A stretch of 64,000 bases of DNA from Scytonema sp035967975 (GTDB taxonomy: Bacteria; Cyanobacteriota; Cyanobacteriia; Cyanobacteriales; Nostocaceae), in NCBI GenBank assembly GCA_035967975.1, contig JAWQFQ010000002.1, forward strand, positions 1 to 64,000. The letters are read 5' to 3'. Positions 52,006 to 59,490 of this stretch are shown in pieces (the first letter of the stretch is position 1; the number at the start of each line of letters is the position of its first letter). A model generated the notes under the pieces. That model ran no database searches, was not told where the DNA came from, and worked only from the letters and a program-made list of their open reading frames with translations. Position numbers and translations under genes: made by a program.

Positions 52006-53670
52006 TCAACCATCACTGTTACGCTCAAAAGCAGGGCAGTAACCTTCAAGAGTGACTTTAAAGTTATACAAAGGGGATGAAGGGTTCCAGCACCTTTGTC
52101 CTCTTTGGTATCGACACGTACCGCAGCAATCAATATCGGATAAGACATAGCGATCGCTATTCTGGTTAAGCAGTTCTCTTTGAGAGAGACCCCGCAAAAC
52201 CAGTTCTTCTCCTTGCCAACGTGCTTCAATCAGACCTGTATCAGCGAATTGACGCCAACGAGGATCGGCAGTCATAGCATCGGGAAGGGTTATTGTGATT
52301 ACAGTCGCTAGCTCTGTCAGTTCGCCTTCATAGTTGGTTTCTGGCGCAGCTGGCTGTAAAAATGTATCACCAATTGGCAGTTCTACCAATGTACCAGCCT
52401 CTGGCGAATGGAGATGATAGCGGTTTTGCAACTCTTCTAAACTGGTTAGGTCAGCTAGGTAAGCTGGAGAACCGTGAACGAAAATGACGTGCTGCGGTCG
52501 TAAATTGTGAATAAGTTGAGTAGTACCTGGACCGTCGCTATGTTGTGCAAGAAGGTAGGTTTCGACGGTTACATTTTCATAAATTTGATGATTAAGTTTT
52601 ATATTAGTTTTTTCTGGTAATAAAATCAGCCAAGAACCGATACCAGGCTGGCAATATTGGCTTAGGTCAGAGGTTAAGTCGGTAAGTATAATACAGGGAG
52701 ATTGTCCTACTTGGGAACGTTGTTCGGGCTGCAAGCGACGCACTCTTGGGCGTATCCGTTCGTCCCAAAAAAGTGGTTGATGACGGGCAAAGTTTTGTAC
52801 GGACGGAGGAAAATGGGGAAGCAGTTCCAGGTAAGCATCACATCCAGCTGCAACAGAACCATCTACCCAAATGTCTAAGTCCCGTCCTGTAAAATGGTGA
52901 TGACTGCGTAAAAGCATGAGTAATTCTTGACCTAATCCTAAAGTTGGATTAGGTAAAATTACAGAACAGTGGTCTGCGATCGCTCGATTAATTCTTTCAG
53001 CTAGTAGATTTTCTTGACTGCGGCGGTGGGGATGGCGAGAAGTTCCATAAGTTCCTTCAACAATTAAAACATCTATCTCCAAGCCCCGTAATTCCTCCAA
53101 ACGCAAACCTTCCACAAGACGAGAGTTAGATAGGAAAAAATCACCCGTATACAGCAGTCGGTAAGTCCGTTCTGGAGTTGTATAACTCAGCAGAATTGCT
53201 ACAGCCCCCGGTAAGTGTCCAGATGGAAACAATTCCGCAACCAGACCATCTTTGAATTCTACCGGAGAGCGCAATGGCAATGCATGACAAAAGGATGGAA
53301 TCGCCTGACGGTCTTGGTCTAGCCAATTGAGAGGCAACAACTTGCTAGTGACTTCACTAGCATATACTGGTAGAAGTGGAAACGCCTTGTGCAGTGCCAG
53401 CAAACCTCTCGCGTGGTCTGGATGGGCGTGGCTCACCAAGACCAAATCTGCTGGTAGAGGCGAATTACCGCGACGTGCTGGTTTTTTCAACCCTTTAACC
53501 AAAGGTGAAAGATCCCCTAAACCGCAATCAAGTAAAATGCGATGCGGTCCCATACGTATCAACAAGCAAACACCCTCATTGTCATGTTGAACGCCGTAGG
53601 ATATACATTCTAACTCACTAGCCGCCCCTTCTGTATCAACACCAGAGGATACCGACAGGCGATCGCTCAT
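52006..53670 (-). CDS. MBL-fold beta-CASP hydrolase
   Basis: A 554-residue protein from the ATG at 53668-53670; the 13 upstream codons are not conserved-looking. The metallo-beta-lactamase core has ILLDCGLGD and the metal motif LVSHAHPDHARG, with LLYTGDFF providing a further ligand. An inserted beta-CASP domain follows (SVILPNPTLGLGQELLMLL, DIWVDGSVAAGCDAYLELL), then HVIFVHGSPAYLADL. This architecture is shared by RNA-processing nucleases (RNase J, CPSF-like), so a nucleic-acid substrate is likely. The C-terminus has four cysteines (CCGTCRYQRGQRCW...YCPAF) that may bind zinc or Fe-S. Confidence 0.85.
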   Translation of the reverse strand: MSDRLSVSSGVDTEGAASELECISYGVQHDNEGVCLLIRMGPHRILLDCGLGDLSPLVKGLKKPARRGNSPLPADLVLVSHAHPDHARGLLALHKAFPLLPVYASEVTSKLLPLNWLDQDRQAIPSFCHALPLRSPVEFKDGLVAELFPSGHLPGAVAILLSYTTPERTYRLLYTGDFFLSNSRLVEGLRLEELRGLEIDVLIVEGTYGTSRHPHRRSQENLLAERINRAIADHCSVILPNPTLGLGQELLMLLRSHHHFTGRDLDIWVDGSVAAGCDAYLELLPHFPPSVQNFARHQPLFWDERIRPRVRRLQPEQRSQVGQSPCIILTDLTSDLSQYCQPGIGSWLILLPEKTNIKLNHQIYENVTVETYLLAQHSDGPGTTQLIHNLRPQHVIFVHGSPAYLADLTSLEELQNRYHLHSPEAGTLVELPIGDTFLQPAAPETNYEGELTELATVITITLPDAMTADPRWRQFADTGLIEARWQGEELVLRGLSQRELLNQNSDRYVLSDIDCCGTCRYQRGQRCWNPSSPLYNFKVTLEGYCPAFERNSDG

Positions 53671-53994
53671 GCTCTTCTTCTCCCCATTTTTTCGTGATTC
53701 CAAAAGCATTCCACAGGGGGGATATCACCCTTATTCGCAACAGAATAGATTGAACGACGAAAAAACACCGTTCTTAACCTTAGGACATTTCTACCTGTTG
53801 CAAACAATTGAAGGTAAACTCCCCAACAGCAAGCCATCAATTCAGTCCCACATCCCCGCACTATTGGAATGCTGATTTGTGTTTGGTTATAATGATGACA
53901 CCAAACTTGTTCTTGGTTGGAAAAGAGCGAGCAACGAAAATTGTTCAAATCCAGAGATGGGGCTAGAGCCTCCTAACTAAATTAGGTCAAAATG
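53671..53994. other. Intergenic region, no gene seen
   Basis: Sequence between the hydrolase start and the small membrane protein stop. ORFs on both strands (60-93 codons) overlap each other and lack features. No repeats of the window's main families were noticed. Confidence 0.45.
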
Positions 53995-54117
53995 TCAATG
54001 TGCTGAGCCATTGCCGTGATAATTGTCTGAGTCATAGAAGCCGTTCTTTGTGCCAAAGAACAAGCTCGTAAAGATAAAGACGATAGTTAATGCGATTAGT
54101 ATCAGCTTGACATCCAT
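53995..54117 (-). CDS. 40-residue single-helix membrane protein
   Basis: The peptide MDVKLILIALTIVFIFTSLF has one transmembrane helix (~4-22) followed by the hydrophilic tail GTKNGFYDSDNYHGNGSAH. The start at 54115-54117 follows a purine-rich AAAGGGCAAC stretch. A longer in-frame ORF reaching 54336 overlaps the RidA gene and is not believable. Size and layout are like the tiny single-helix subunits of photosynthetic or NDH-1 complexes, but I cannot match it to a named subunit. Conserved-looking charged/aromatic tail argues for a real gene. Confidence 0.6.
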   Translation of the reverse strand: MDVKLILIALTIVFIFTSLFFGTKNGFYDSDNYHGNGSAH

Positions 54118-54317
54118 TTTTTGTTGCCCTTTATTGAAAGACTCTCTGATTTTAATGGTAACGATTTCCAACACTGGCGAAATCACCAGAAAATCTTTAC
54201 CATGTTTCCCTACTATATTTGAAAAAAAATAGCAATAAGTAGATTTACTACATCTATATAGATTGTAGAACTTTTTGGTCAACCTGTCTATATGGGGTGT
54301 AGGGTGTGGGGTGGGTA

Positions 54318-54716
54318 TTACACTGTCGCCATACACTCAATCTCCACCCGTGCATTAAGAGCCAAACCGCTTGCAGCTAATGAACTTCTTGCAGGAAGTC
54401 GATTTTGAGGAAAGTAGCTCAGATAAACCTCATTCATCGCATTCCAATCATTAATATCCGCAAGCATTACCTTACATTTCACCAGTTGGCTGAGTGACGA
54501 CCCATGTCTTTCTAGAATACGCTTAATATTTTCCATTGTCTGCTTCATCTCCGCTTGGATACCCCCAGGGACAAGTTCTTTAGTACCGGGAATGTTTCCA
54601 AGAACCCCTGATAGGTAAAGCATATTACCAACACGTACTGCTTCAGAAAAGGGCAAATTAATAGATGTTGTCTCTGTCGAGGTGAGATATTCTACAGAAT
54701 CTGAAGAAAATGACAT
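54318..54716 (-). CDS. RidA/YjgF family protein
   Basis: A 132-residue Rid-superfamily protein. The usual RidA segments are present: SEAVRVGNMLYLSGVLGNIP, GGIQAEMKQTMENIKRILER, LVKCKVMLADINDWNAMNEV and LPARSSLAASGLALNARVEI, with the substrate-binding arginine in ARVEIEC. RidA proteins deaminate reactive enamine/imine intermediates; some subfamilies differ. Forms trimers. Downstream of it is the 40-residue membrane protein gene. Confidence 0.92.
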   Translation of the reverse strand: MSFSSDSVEYLTSTETTSINLPFSEAVRVGNMLYLSGVLGNIPGTKELVPGGIQAEMKQTMENIKRILERHGSSLSQLVKCKVMLADINDWNAMNEVYLSYFPQNRLPARSSLAASGLALNARVEIECMATV

Positions 54717-55223
54717 CTGTTATTCAGTTGAGTTATGTTACCCCCTAATTATCTGAGATTTTGGGAAATAGGGTGTAGGGTGTAGGGTGTAGGGGCGAAC
54801 GGTTGTTCGCCCAAAGAATATCAGTGTAGGGTGTAGGGTGTAGGGTGTAGGGGCGAACGGTTGTTCGCCCAAAGAATATCANNNNNNNNNNNNNNNNNNN
54901 NNNNNNNNNNNNNNNNNNNNNNNNNNNNNNNNNNNNNNNNNNNNNNNNNNNNNNNNNNNNNNNNNNNNNNNNNNNNNNNNNGTAGGGTGTAGGGGCGAAC
55001 GGTTGTTCGCCCAAAGAATATCAGTGTAGGGTGTAGAGGCGTTGGCGGAGCCTTCCCGAACGCGAGTGCGTCTCCGAAGGAGAAGGGTACGGTTGTTCGC
55101 CCCTACACGGGTATCTATCGCATTCTTTTTTCAATTTGGTATAAATAAAATTATTCATGAGCACCGAGGAACCCGGTTTCACCAGACGTGTCAATACATT
55201 GAACTATACCTTTAACCACTTAT
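54717..55223. other. Tandem-repeat region containing an assembly gap
   Basis: Several copies of a ~45-50-bp unit (GTGTAGGGTGTAGGGGCGAA followed by CGGTTGTTCGCCCAAAGAAT and ATCA) span 54776-55035, broken by 100 N at 54882-54981. The run ends in a GGCGTTGGCGGAGCCTTCCC-type repeat and another GGTTGTTCGCCCC arm (to ~55107). No gene; an ORF read through the N-run is an artefact. Confidence 0.8.
54882..54981. other. Assembly gap (100 N)
   Basis: Exactly 100 N, the conventional length for a gap of unknown size. It lies inside a tandem repeat, which is the likely cause of the assembly break. Confidence 0.98.
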
Positions 55224-55589
55224 ATGGAAATCTCTAATATAGAAGTTACCATTTCCCTATCTGACCCTAGTTTAGATGAAGAGAACTTACAAGCAGAAGC
55301 AGAAAATCTACTCCCACAAATCCGAGAAGTGGATGGGGTAGAAGAAGCTCATTTAGTATCAGCAGAAGAAGCCCCAAAGTATGCAAAGGGTGATGGTTTT
55401 ATTGTCGGGACAATTAGAGCCGTTATTGTTCCAGGTAGTAAAGCTTTATTTGATTTTTTAAAAGAGCGTTTAAGTGGTAAACCAATAAAGATGAGTATAA
55501 AAGCAGCTGATGGTAGAGAAGTCAAAATTGAAGCTGGTAGCAAAGAAGATTTTGAATTTGTGTGGCAAAAAATACAGGAATTATCTTAA
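55224..55589 (+). CDS. EACC1-like small effector-associated protein
   Basis: A 121-residue alpha/beta protein, MEISNIEVTISLSDPSLDEE, followed by VGTIRAVIVPGSKALFDFLK, ERLSGKPIKMSIKAADGREV and KIEAGSKEDFEFVWQKI. This pattern (small sheet, amphipathic helix, then a strand pair ending in D-G-R-x-V-x-I) matches Effector-Associated Constant Component 1 (EACC1), the small constant subunit of NTP-dependent ternary conflict systems. It lies 198 bp upstream of a caspase-FGE gene on the same strand, as expected. Family assignment is from pattern reading and should be tested. Confidence 0.65.
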   Translation: MEISNIEVTISLSDPSLDEENLQAEAENLLPQIREVDGVEEAHLVSAEEAPKYAKGDGFIVGTIRAVIVPGSKALFDFLKERLSGKPIKMSIKAADGREVKIEAGSKEDFEFVWQKIQELS

Positions 55590-55605
55590 TCGTATAGCAG
55601 AGGTG

Positions 55606-55638
55606 AGAAACCCGGTATCTTGGAGATACCGGGTTTCT
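55606..55638. repeat. 33-bp AGAAACCCGG palindrome (TATCT subtype)
   Basis: The arms AGAAACCCGGTATCT and AGATACCGGGTTTCT lie 17 bp past the EACC1-like stop codon, where a terminator would be expected. A second inverted repeat (GTAGTTGCGCTTTAGCGC facing GCGCTAAAGCGCAACTAC) follows at ~55687-55740. Confidence 0.9.
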
Positions 55639-55787
55639 GAGGTGACGCAATTTTTACGAATTATTTAGGACTGCTATAGTAGTTCGTAGTTGCGCTTTAG
55701 CGCTAAAAACCGGAATTGCATGCGCTAAAGCGCAACTACAAACCTTAAATTCTAATAGTAAACGACTACATAAGTAATTCTTCTTGT

Positions 55788-57941
55788 ATGAGGAAAATCG
55801 CGCTACTTATAGGAGTTAGTGAATATGAACCAGGATTAAAAACTCTACCTGCAGCAATTAAAGATGTTGAAGCAATGCAACGGGTTTTGGCAAATCCAGA
55901 AATGGGTGGTTTCGCGGTAGCCGATATCACAGTGCTCAAAAACCCCCAACGTCAGGACATGGCGTATGCAATTGAACATCTGTTTGCCAATCTTCAAAAA
56001 GAAGACTTGCTGCTATTTTACTTCTCAGGACACGGAATTAAAGATGAGCGGGGTAAGCTTTATCTGTCAACCCGTTCCACTCATAAACAAAATGGTAGAT
56101 TAATAAAGTCTTCAGCAGTAGCTGCTAATTTTCTACATGAAAATATTAACGATAGTAAATCTCAAAGACAGGTTATCATTCTAGACTGTTGCTTTAGTGG
56201 TGCGATCGCCCAAGGACTGACTGTCAAAGACGATGGTTCTGTTGATATCCAAACACAGCTAGGAGGTAAGGGACGGGCTATTCTCACATCTTCGACTTCT
56301 ACCCAATATTCTTTTGAGCAAGAAGGGTCCGAACTATCAATTTATACTCGTTACTTGGTAGAAGGAATTGAAAAAGGCGCAGCTGACAAAGACAACGATG
56401 GTTGGATTTCCGTTGATGAGTTACACGAGTATGCTAGTAACAAAGTGCAAGAAGCAGCGCCAGCCATGACTCCTAAGTTTTATCCTGTTGAGGAAGGCTA
56501 CAGGATATTGCTAGCAAAGTCGCCCAAGGATGACCCGAAGCTGAAATACCGTAAGGAAGTAGAAAGCCGTGCAAAGGACAACCAGGGAAAGTTTTCTGTT
56601 TTTGCTCGAAGACTTTTAGACTCGAAGTTGGAGGAGTGGGGGTTATCTGCTGATGAAGCAACGGCGATTGAAGATGAGGTACTACAACCTTACCGTGATT
56701 ACGAGAAAAAGCGTAATGAATACGAACAGGCGCTGATTGAAGCAATCGCTCAAAAGGAATACCCGTTTAGCAAAACGACGGAAAAAGATTTAAAAGATTA
56801 TCAGAAATATTTGGGACTCCGGGATGAAGATATTGCTTCGATAGAACAACGGGTGCTTGTTTCGAGAAAAGTAGAATATGAGCGCGATCGCCAGGAAGCA
56901 GAAAACTTACAGCAACAGCAAGCCAACCAACAAAAGCAAGTAGAATCCCTAAAACAACCCGAAAAGCCAAAATCGCCAGCTTCTCAACCAAAATCTCCCT
57001 CTGTTATCCAGACACAGAAATTTGAATTTGAGTTTGTCACTCTCACCCCTACCCAAAAACGTTCTGGGCTTTTTGGTCTTTTTGGAGAATCCACCGCTTA
57101 CGAAACAAAACGCACCCGCAAACAAGCAAAATTTTTCACAGAAGACCTAGGTGGTATATTACTGGAGATGGTAGCCATTCCTGGTGGTCAATTCTTGATG
57201 GGTTCTCCAGAGAACGAGCAAGGACGTTTTAACACTGAAAGTCCACAGCACATTGTTACCATTCAACCCTTTTTCATCGGTAAATTCCCGGTCACCCAAG
57301 CCCAATGGCAAGCTGTTGCTGCTCTTCCTAAGGTAAATATTGATTTAAATCCAGAGCCATCCTACTTCAAAGGAGCAAATCGACCCGTTGAAAGGGTATC
57401 TTGGCATCATGCTATTGAGTTCTGCACTAGATTATCAAATAAAACCGGGAAACTTTATCGTTTACCTAGTGAAGCAGAATGGGAATACGCTTGTCGGGCG
57501 GGAACAACCACTCCCTTCCATTTTGGCGAGACGATAGCAACAGATTTAGCCAATTATCGAGGGACAGACTGGTCTTATCAAGGAAAATTGTATATGGGTA
57601 ATTATGGTCAGGGTTCTAAGGGAGTTTTTCGAGAACAAACAACCGAGGTCGAAAAATTTTCGCCAAATGCTTTCGGTTTGTACGATATGCATGGTAATAT
57701 ATGGGAGTGGTGCCAAGACACCTGGCATGATAGTTATGAAGACGCGCCAGTTGATGGCACTGCTTGGATGAGCAATAATGAGAATGATAATCCTTTGAGT
57801 CTGCGACTGCTGCGCGGTGGTTCGTGGCTCATCAACCCCGACTACTGCCGTTCTGCCGACCGCCACTGGAACACCCCCGACGTCGACAACTACACCGTCG
57901 GTTTTCGGGTGGTTTGTGGTGGTGTCGCGCCGAAAATTTAA
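55788..57941 (+). CDS. Caspase-FGE fusion with DGR-type variable region
   Basis: A 717-residue protein. The N-terminal peptidase C14 (caspase-like) domain (~1-235) has catalytic H82 (YFSGHG) and C135 (ILDCCFSGA) plus an EF-hand-like loop at 200-211 (DKDNDGWISVDE). A helical region (~255-395, FARRLLDSKLEEWGLSADEA) and a Gln/Pro-rich linker follow. The C-terminal FGE-sulfatase/SUMF1 C-type-lectin fold (~455-712) has MVAIPGGQFLMGSPENE, RLPSEAEWEYACRAG and GLYDMHGNIWEWCQD. The last segment after RGGSW (677-705) has the codon pattern of a diversity-generating retroelement target. The likely role is a sensor domain of variable specificity triggering a suicide protease. Confidence 0.9.
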   Translation: MRKIALLIGVSEYEPGLKTLPAAIKDVEAMQRVLANPEMGGFAVADITVLKNPQRQDMAYAIEHLFANLQKEDLLLFYFSGHGIKDERGKLYLSTRSTHKQNGRLIKSSAVAANFLHENINDSKSQRQVIILDCCFSGAIAQGLTVKDDGSVDIQTQLGGKGRAILTSSTSTQYSFEQEGSELSIYTRYLVEGIEKGAADKDNDGWISVDELHEYASNKVQEAAPAMTPKFYPVEEGYRILLAKSPKDDPKLKYRKEVESRAKDNQGKFSVFARRLLDSKLEEWGLSADEATAIEDEVLQPYRDYEKKRNEYEQALIEAIAQKEYPFSKTTEKDLKDYQKYLGLRDEDIASIEQRVLVSRKVEYERDRQEAENLQQQQANQQKQVESLKQPEKPKSPASQPKSPSVIQTQKFEFEFVTLTPTQKRSGLFGLFGESTAYETKRTRKQAKFFTEDLGGILLEMVAIPGGQFLMGSPENEQGRFNTESPQHIVTIQPFFIGKFPVTQAQWQAVAALPKVNIDLNPEPSYFKGANRPVERVSWHHAIEFCTRLSNKTGKLYRLPSEAEWEYACRAGTTTPFHFGETIATDLANYRGTDWSYQGKLYMGNYGQGSKGVFREQTTEVEKFSPNAFGLYDMHGNIWEWCQDTWHDSYEDAPVDGTAWMSNNENDNPLSLRLLRGGSWLINPDYCRSADRHWNTPDVDNYTVGFRVVCGGVAPKI
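57813..57935 (+). other. Putative DGR variable region at the 3' end of the caspase-FGE gene
   Basis: From RGGSW (residue 676) to GFRVVCGG the codons at exposed positions are CTC ATC AAC, GAC TAC, GAC, CAC, TGG AAC ACC, GTC GAC AAC TAC ACC and GTC. Nearly all fit NNC (or TGG from AGG) derived from AAC/AGG by adenine substitution, while framework residues (GGSW, P, CRSA, GFRVV) are constant. The stretch is also more GC-rich than the gene. This is the signature of adenine-specific mutagenic homing. The template repeat was not found in this window. Confidence 0.75.
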
Positions 57942-58413
57942 TGCACTTTACACTTTTGCACTTTTCTTTATTTTTCTTTTATTCTTTTTTACTCTTTTTC
58001 GCGCTAAGCGCGAAAAAATTTTTTTATTATTTGGATGACTTGGATGAGCCTAGCCTAGAATATTATCTTTATTCTACATCAAACTTTCGATTTGATCAAG
58101 AGCTAGGCAAGGGATGAGGTAGTTCGACTACCCAGACATCAATTTCAATCTGGCAAATCAAGTCGATTTGAATGGACTGAAACTAAGATTAACACATATC
58201 GCGTTTAATAACATACATATCCGTTACCTTATAACCGTTAATTAAAGTCTAGGTAAATCTAGGCATTCCTAGGTAATTAGACAAGCACAGCAACGGTTAC
58301 CGTACTATTTCCCGTTGGATTCTCACCAACCTCAAGAAGCCTTGATTAATCAAGTTGTTCAGAAGTCTATGTTTTTGACGAATCATGAAACTGACTTAAA
58401 AACGTAACCTCTT
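57942..58413. other. Intergenic region: terminator, then unassigned sequence
   Basis: A T-rich stretch and the hairpin at 57995-58017 follow the caspase-FGE stop. Beyond that is unique sequence with short ORF-like fragments (for example DINFNLANQVDLNGLKLRLT near 58137) but no recognisable gene. No template repeat or reverse transcriptase of a DGR is visible. Confidence 0.55.
57995..58017 (+). terminator. Hairpin terminator after caspase-FGE gene
   Basis: The 10-bp perfect stem TTTTTCGCGC/GCGCGAAAAA with loop TAA is followed by a T-run. It lies 53 bp after the stop codon. It may also serve as the stem-loop often found just downstream of DGR variable regions. Confidence 0.75.
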
Positions 58414-59046
58414 GTGTCCAAACGTATGCGTGCTTATACGGCATTGGCAGAAGAAAAATATAACCTCCCCGTTTATCCAGTCCTGATCAACATTCTCAAA
58501 GAAAGTGAGACTAAAATTGCTACCCGATACAAATCAGAATTTGCCGGCTTAAAAGCACGTCAAGATTATCGTGTGATTAACTTATGGGAAGTGGATGTTG
58601 ATATCGTATTTGAACAACCCATCGCATCACTACTTCCGTTTGTACCGATTCTCAAGGGAGGAAACGAACAATCTAAAGTACAACAAGCTTTACAGCTTCT
58701 ACGACAAGAAGAACAATTGAGTCAGTTAGAAACCGTTTTAGCGTTTTTTGCTAGCTTCGTATTAGATAGCGCTTTAGTTCAACAAATCATGAGGTGGGAC
58801 ATGGCTGTTTTAAAAGAGTCTCCTTGGTATCAACAAATACTTAAAGAGGGAGAAGCACAGGGACGACGAGAAGAAAAGCTGTTAAGTATTGAAATGCTTT
58901 TGGAAATGAAATTTGGCACTCAAGGATTACAATTGATGCCAAACATCAATAAGATTGAAAATCTCGAACAATTAAGAAGTATTCAACAAACAATTAAAAC
59001 GGCGAATACTCTTGATGAATTGCGACAATTATTTCCAGAGCAATGA
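58414..59046 (+). CDS. Rpn-like (PD-(D/E)XK nuclease/transposase family) protein, N-terminally truncated
   Basis: A 210-residue protein from GTG 58414 (or ATG 58426). It matches the C-terminal two-thirds of cyanobacterial Rpn-family proteins: RMRAYTALAEEKYNLPVYPV, YRVINLWEVDVDIVFEQPIA, SLLPFVPILKGG and QLETVLAFFASFVLDSALVQ, then a helical tail ending LDELRQLFPEQ. The usual N-terminal ~70-80 residues with the D...E-x-Q/K catalytic motif are missing, and no upstream ATG restores them. It is probably a decaying recombination-associated nuclease. Expression is doubtful. Confidence 0.7.
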   Translation: MSKRMRAYTALAEEKYNLPVYPVLINILKESETKIATRYKSEFAGLKARQDYRVINLWEVDVDIVFEQPIASLLPFVPILKGGNEQSKVQQALQLLRQEEQLSQLETVLAFFASFVLDSALVQQIMRWDMAVLKESPWYQQILKEGEAQGRREEKLLSIEMLLEMKFGTQGLQLMPNINKIENLEQLRSIQQTIKTANTLDELRQLFPEQ

Positions 59047-59095
59047 TTGTGATTCATAACATGTCTTACATTTAGATATTGCTCGGATTGAGGTT

Positions 59096-59128
59096 ACAAA
59101 CCCGGTATCTTAAAGATACCGGGTTTGT
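59096..59128. repeat. 33-bp ACCCGG palindrome (variant ends)
   Basis: The arms ACAAACCCGGTATCT and AGATACCGGGTTTGT differ from the family consensus at the outer ends, again with compensating changes on both arms. It lies 49 bp after the Rpn-like stop. Confidence 0.85.
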
Positions 59129-59401
59129 TTTGTCTGTCATGATTCACACTTCAATTCAAATTTAATCATATCTTCCAAATCTGAATAGAGTCGTCTTCAA
59201 GGTTGAACAGTTGTTCGGTTTATCGTTTTGACCAAGGGGCGATCGCATTCGGGGCTAAATTTATTCTTCTTTCAAATCGAAATCTACTTTTTTATAAATA
59301 TCACTAAAGCTGATTTGAAAATCAACAGAATTTAATTCTAAATATGTATAGATTTTCATATTAGCCCTAATGACTTGTCGCTTAACGATGGTTGAAGTGC
59401 A

Positions 59402-59434
59402 AGAAACCCGGTTTCTTAAAGAAACCGGGTTTCT
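59402..59434. repeat. 33-bp AGAAACCCGG palindrome
   Basis: The arms AGAAACCCGGTTTCT and AGAAACCGGGTTTCT flank the centre TAA. It lies 57 bp past the TolC-like gene stop, a plausible terminator position. Confidence 0.9.
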
Positions 59435-59490
59435 AATTTTAGCGCTTCCCTTGTAGTATTAAGATCGCACTACCAAAAACTCTTGAATTA

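Larger units (their letters stand above)
59047..59490. other. Intergenic region with two palindromes
   Basis: Between the truncated Rpn-like gene and the 3' end of the TolC-like gene. Two copies of the 33-bp palindrome (59096-59128 and 59402-59434) occur, plus AT-rich unique sequence. A short minus-strand stretch near 59255-59360 has weak coding character only. No gene called. Confidence 0.55.

Noticed and set aside
53995..54336. 113-codon version of the 40-residue membrane protein
   Set aside because: The extra N-terminal part overlaps the RidA gene and a GGTGTAGGGTGTGG repeat; the internal ATG at 54117 gives the coherent protein.
54745..55014. ORF spanning the assembly gap
   Set aside because: It is translated through 100 N and a tandem repeat; artefact.
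57824..58117. Alternate-frame ORF across the variable region and terminator
   Set aside because: It is a shadow of the caspase-FGE frame and continues through the terminator hairpin; no protein-like features.
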